DNA of 64,000 nt from CAJCJE01 sp036494465 (lineage in GTDB: Bacteria; Actinomycetota; Actinomycetes; Mycobacteriales; Pseudonocardiaceae): positions 87,435-151,434 of the forward strand of contig DASXOJ010000046.1 of the NCBI GenBank assembly GCA_036494465.1, given 5' to 3'. The stretch's first letter is position 1; each line of letters starts with the position of its first letter. This document shows positions 60,673 through 64,000 of this stretch, one piece after another. Below the pieces are notes generated by a model. The model made no database searches. It was not told the DNA's origin and saw only the letters and a list, made by a program, of their open reading frames with translations. Made by a program: the position numbers and the translations under genes.

Positions 60673-61782
60673 ATGGAACTGGTTCTCACCGCGGAACAGG
60701 AAGACCTGCGCGCCACCGTGCGCAAGTTCCTGCGCGCCGAATCGCCGATGAACAAGGTCCGCGCCGTCGTCGACGGCGAAACGGATTTCGACCGCGCCCT
60801 GTGGCGGCGGCTCGCAGGCGAACTGGGTCTGGTCGCGTTGGCCATTCCCGAACAGTACGACGGGGTCGGCGCCGGTCAGGTCGAACGATCAATAGTACTG
60901 GAGGAAATGGGCCGCGCCCTGCTGCCCGCCCCGTACCTCTCCACCGTCCTCGCCGCCGACACGCTGCTCGCCCTGGACGACGAGTCCGCGCGAGCCCAAC
61001 TGCTGCCCGCCATCGCGGCGGGCGAATCGCTGGCCACGGTCGCGATCGCCGAGGACACCAGTCGCTGGGCCGCGACCGACACCCGCACCATCGCCACCCC
61101 GGACCCGGACGGCTGGCACCTCACCGGCAGCAAGAACCTGGTACTGGACGGCCTGACCGCCGACCTGCTGATCGTCCTGGCGAACAGCCCGGAGGGCCCG
61201 GCCTTCTTCGTCGTCACCGGCGACGCGCCAGGGCTCACCCGCGCGCCGCTGGTCGGCCTCGACCCGACCCGCCGCTTCGCCCGCCTCGACCTCAACGAAA
61301 CCCCGGCGGTGCACCTCACGGCGTCCGATCCGGTCGCGGCACTGGAGAAGATCGCCGACCTCGCCACGCTCGCGCTGGCCGCCGAATCCGTTGGCGTGCT
61401 TCAGCAAACGCTGACCATGGCGGTCGACTACGCAAAGGTGCGCGTGCAGTTCGGTCGCTACATCGGTTCCTACCAGTCGGTCAAGAACCTCTGCGTCGAT
61501 TCCTATGTGGACTACGAGCTGGCCTACTCGGTGCTGCGCGGCGCCGCCTGGTCGGCAGACCACGACCCGGCCGAGTTCCCGCGCGCGGTAGCGCACGCCC
61601 GCGTCACCGCGCTCCCTGCCGCCTTCCAGGCGGCTATGCGAAACGTGCAGGTGCACGGTGGCATCGGCTACACCTGGGAGCACGACGCGCACCTCTACTA
61701 CAAGCGCGCGAAATCCAACGAGCTCCTGCTCGGCAGCGGGATTTCCGCGCGGCTCGCGTTGGCCGACCGACTCGGGATCTGA
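60673..61782 (+). CDS. Acyl-CoA dehydrogenase, FadE27-like partner subunit
   Basis: A 369-residue acyl-CoA dehydrogenase, lacking the PGAGSD loop of its partner. It keeps AIPEQYDGVGAGQVERSIVL, the C-terminal YAKVRVQFGRYIGSYQSVKN and NVQVHGGIGYTWEHDAHLYY. Such unequal adjacent pairs form heterotetramers with one active and one structural half-site. The ATG at 60673 has AGGAG nine bases upstream. It lies 14 bases after its partner and two bases before tetR, so all are one operon. Confidence 0.87.
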   Translation: MELVLTAEQEDLRATVRKFLRAESPMNKVRAVVDGETDFDRALWRRLAGELGLVALAIPEQYDGVGAGQVERSIVLEEMGRALLPAPYLSTVLAADTLLALDDESARAQLLPAIAAGESLATVAIAEDTSRWAATDTRTIATPDPDGWHLTGSKNLVLDGLTADLLIVLANSPEGPAFFVVTGDAPGLTRAPLVGLDPTRRFARLDLNETPAVHLTASDPVAALEKIADLATLALAAESVGVLQQTLTMAVDYAKVRVQFGRYIGSYQSVKNLCVDSYVDYELAYSVLRGAAWSADHDPAEFPRAVAHARVTALPAAFQAAMRNVQVHGGIGYTWEHDAHLYYKRAKSNELLLGSGISARLALADRLGI

Positions 61783-61784
61783 GC

Positions 61785-62441
61785 GTGGCAGCGGACACCA
61801 GCGAGGACTGGCGGGTCTCGGCACCCGCCGAGCTCTCGCCGATCCTCCTGCACACGCTGGCCGCGTTCGAGGAACACGGCTATCACGGCACCTCGGTACG
61901 CGACATCGCGCGCCGGGTCGGGGTGACCGTGCCCGCGCTGTACTACCACTACGAGAACAAGCAGGCGATGCTGTACGCGCTGCTGTCCGGGTCGATGGAA
62001 TCGCTGCTGGACAAATGCCGGATCGCCTTGGCCGAAGCGGGTCCCGATCCGGTCGCGCGGGTCTCGGCGCTGGTCGAGTGCATGGTGCGGTTCATGGCGT
62101 ACCGCGGTTCGAAGGGCCTGCTCGACTCGGAGATCCGCAGTCTGGAACCGGACAACCGCGCCGTGTACATCGGCATGCGGGACCGGCTCGACGAGCAGGT
62201 GCACGCGGTCGTCACCGATGGCGTCCACAACGGAGCGTTCCACACCGAGCACCCGGTCGAGGCGGCCCGCGCGCTGCTGACCATGTGCCATGCGGTCGCC
62301 AGGTGGTACCACCTCGGCGGTGAGCTCACTCCGGAGGAACTCGCCGACCGGTACGTCACCCTGGCTCTCGGCATGCTCGAACACCGCCCGGCCAAGCGTC
62401 GATCGCGACCATCCACCAGACCAGGAGGCACGCGATCATGA
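61785..62441 (+). CDS. TetR-family repressor of the catabolic cluster
   Basis: A 218-residue TetR protein. The HTH reads LAAFEEHGYHGTSVRDIARR then GVTVPALYYHYENKQAMLYA, the KstR2/FadR-like arrangement with a YYHYENK recognition helix. The ligand domain includes LEPDNRAVYIGMRDRLDEQ. It starts at GTG 61785 and its stop overlaps the next ligase by four bases. It probably binds the TTA-N12-TAA sites in this cluster with an acyl-CoA as inducer, as KstR2 does; that is inference. Confidence 0.88.
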   Translation: MAADTSEDWRVSAPAELSPILLHTLAAFEEHGYHGTSVRDIARRVGVTVPALYYHYENKQAMLYALLSGSMESLLDKCRIALAEAGPDPVARVSALVECMVRFMAYRGSKGLLDSEIRSLEPDNRAVYIGMRDRLDEQVHAVVTDGVHNGAFHTEHPVEAARALLTMCHAVARWYHLGGELTPEELADRYVTLALGMLEHRPAKRRSRPSTRPGGTRS

Positions 62442-63991
62442 CCGACGACGTAACCACGGCGCGGGCAGCAGGTCGCCAGTCGTTCGGCAGCCAACTCGCC
62501 GCCTCCGCGCGCCGCTACGCCGACCGGGTCGCCATCCAGATGGACGACATCCGGCTCAGCTACGCCCAACTCGACCAGCGCGTCACCAGGCTGGCGCGTG
62601 CTCTCGCCGAGCGCGGCATCGGACGCGGCGACCGGCTCGCGGTGCTGATGCGCAACCGGCTGGAGACCGTCGAGGCGTACTACGCGGGCCTGCGCCTCGG
62701 CGCGATCGTGGTGCCGATCAACTTCCGCCTGGTACCAGCGGAAGTGGCCTATGTCCTCGCGGACAGCGGCGCGGCAGCACTGATCGTCGACGCCGCCGAT
62801 GCCGCCACCGTGGCCGACCTCGACCTGCCCCCGGTCGTACTCGCCACCGACAACGCCTTGCCCCGCGCGGAGTCCTACGAAGCCGCGATCGCCGCGATGA
62901 CCGACGAACCGCTCGACATCGACGTGGACGAGGGTGAACCCGCGTTCATCATGTACACCTCGGGCACCACCGGTCGGCCGAAAGGCGCGGTGCTCACCCA
63001 CCGCAACCTGTCGACCGTCATCCTGCTGAGCTCGGTGTCCAGCGGCGGCGTCCTGCCGGAAGACCGCACGACCCTGCTCGGCGTGCCCATGTTCCACATC
63101 GCCGGGGTCGGCAACATCCTGCCGCGCCTGCTCACCGGCGGCCGGATCGTCGTCTACTCCGCACCGACCTTCGACCCGGCCGCGTTCGCCGATCTGCTCG
63201 CGCGCGAACAGGTCACCAGCTGTTTCCTGGTGCCGAACCAGTGGCAGGCGCTGTGCGCGTTGCCCGGCATCAGGGAACGCGACCTGCCGCTGCGCCGGAT
63301 CTACTGGGGTGCGGCGCCCGCCCAGCCGTCGCTGTTGACCGCGCTCGCCGAGACCTTCCCGCAGGCGCCCGCGTACACCGCGTTCGGCCAGACCGAGACT
63401 TCCGCGACGATCTGCCTGCTGCGCGGTGAAGACGCGATGCGCAAACTCGGTTCGGTCGGCACGCCGCTGTACGGGGTCGAGGCGCGGATCGTGGACGACG
63501 ACCTGAACGACGTCGCGATCGGCGAAGTGGGGGAGATCGTCTATCGCGGCCCGACCGTGATGCGCGAGTACTGGAACAAGCCGCAAGCGACCGAGGAAGC
63601 CTTTGCGGGCGGGTGGTTCCACTCCGGTGATCTGTGCACAATGGACGAAGACGGGTTCATCTGGGTCGTCGACCGCAAGAAGGACATGATCATCTCCGGC
63701 GGCGAGAACATCTACTGCGCCGAGGTCGAAGCCGCCGTCGACGCGCATGCCAAGGTCGCCGAGGTCGCGGTGATCGGCGTCCCGCACGAGAAGTGGGGCC
63801 AGACCCCGCTGGCCATCGTCACCGCGCTCGACCCGGCCGATCCGCCCACCGAAGCCGAGATCGTCGAGCACTGCCGAGGCTTGCTCGCCTCCTACAAGAA
63901 GCCGACCTCGGTCGTGGTCATCGACGCCATGCCGCGCACCGCGAGCGGCAAGATCCAGAAATTCGCGCTCCGCGAACGTTTCCGCGGATAA
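62438..63991 (+). CDS. AMP-binding acyl-CoA ligase (FadD-like)
   Basis: A 517-residue ANL-family ligase. The P-loop YTSGTTGRPKGAVLTHRN starts at about residue 172, aromatic and acceptor motifs include FGQTETSATICL, the adenylate Asp is in GWFHSGDLCTMDEDGFIWVV, the hinge region in DRKKDMIISGGENIYCAEVE and the catalytic lysine in RTASGKIQKFALRE. It overlaps tetR by four bases (ATGA), so it belongs to the P450-dehydrogenase operon. In mycobacteria the order fadE26-fadE27-fadD17 is similar, as remembered. The stop at 63991 lies inside the window. Confidence 0.9.
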   Translation: MTDDVTTARAAGRQSFGSQLAASARRYADRVAIQMDDIRLSYAQLDQRVTRLARALAERGIGRGDRLAVLMRNRLETVEAYYAGLRLGAIVVPINFRLVPAEVAYVLADSGAAALIVDAADAATVADLDLPPVVLATDNALPRAESYEAAIAAMTDEPLDIDVDEGEPAFIMYTSGTTGRPKGAVLTHRNLSTVILLSSVSSGGVLPEDRTTLLGVPMFHIAGVGNILPRLLTGGRIVVYSAPTFDPAAFADLLAREQVTSCFLVPNQWQALCALPGIRERDLPLRRIYWGAAPAQPSLLTALAETFPQAPAYTAFGQTETSATICLLRGEDAMRKLGSVGTPLYGVEARIVDDDLNDVAIGEVGEIVYRGPTVMREYWNKPQATEEAFAGGWFHSGDLCTMDEDGFIWVVDRKKDMIISGGENIYCAEVEAAVDAHAKVAEVAVIGVPHEKWGQTPLAIVTALDPADPPTEAEIVEHCRGLLASYKKPTSVVVIDAMPRTASGKIQKFALRERFRG

Positions 63992-64000
63992 TCCAGGCAA

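Noticed and set aside
61949..64000. 683-residue minus-strand frame at the right end
   Set aside because: It is antisense to the TetR and acyl-CoA ligase genes, whose motifs are complete; composition is typical of a shadow frame.

Overview
The window is about 64 kb of high-GC DNA with dense gene packing, many GTG starts and frequent 4-base stop/start overlaps. Regulators are abundant (TetR, MarR, AraC, MerR, GntR, LacI, ArsR, Lrp). There is an F420/deazaflavin-type nitroreductase, an MT0933-like antitoxin-fold protein and a LytR-CpsA-Psr ligase. This points to a soil actinomycete, most likely of the Pseudonocardiaceae (Amycolatopsis, Kutzneria or Lentzea type). I see no rRNA, tRNA, CRISPR array, insertion sequence or prophage; this looks like chromosomal, largely accessory metabolism.

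Layout. 0-6.6 kb: an amine-catabolism module (APC permease, Lrp regulator, class III aminotransferase, divergent aminobutyraldehyde-type dehydrogenase) with two near-identical CAAC-type operators, flanked by two methyltransferases. 7-13.5 kb: small regulator/enzyme pairs, namely a TetR with a quinone-type oxidoreductase and two palindromic operators, a frameshifted OsmC/Ohr gene, a scar joining a GlxA-type AraC regulator to a dehydrogenase remnant, and a MarR-MFS efflux pair. 13.5-20.6 kb: a small unknown gene behind a LexA-like box, a PIG-L deacetylase, a membrane phosphoesterase, a siderophore-interacting protein with MarR, a methyltransferase-GNAT pair and a TauD-like dioxygenase. 20.6-31 kb: an O-methyltransferase, AraC, SDR, an orphan antitoxin-like protein, an amidohydrolase operon, an LCP ligase, an ArsR-SRPBCC pair with a 24-bp perfect palindrome, and a GT39-like glycosyltransferase.

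31-36 kb: a secreted GH18 chitinase behind a 12-bp-arm inverted repeat of DasR/chitinase-element type, an acetamidase-family protein, YccF, and a second scar joining an SDR 3' end to an MmyB-type regulator 3' end. 36-40 kb: cobalamin-dependent methionine synthase (metH) under what reads as an S-adenosylhomocysteine riboswitch whose pseudoknot strand overlaps an anti-Shine-Dalgarno hairpin. 40-46.8 kb: SDR, MerR, TetR, SDR, GntR, aldo-keto reductase, metallo-hydrolase, an alpha/beta hydrolase lacking its nucleophilic serine, and an autoregulatory LacI protein.

46.8-51.4 kb: a two-gene operon of an Hsp90-family ATPase and a 917-residue TPR protein, overlapping by 4 bases; this is the most system-like unknown in the window. 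51.5-55.6 kb: a TetR-nucleotidyltransferase operon, SDR, AraC and EamA exporter. 55.5-64 kb: a catabolic cluster (zinc alcohol dehydrogenase, two acyl-CoA ligases, a CYP108-like P450, two acyl-CoA dehydrogenases, TetR) with two related TTA-N12-TAA operators, probably for oxidation and activation of a terpenoid or other branched/cyclic alkyl substrate.

All functions are read from sequence motifs and remembered family features; no database search was run.
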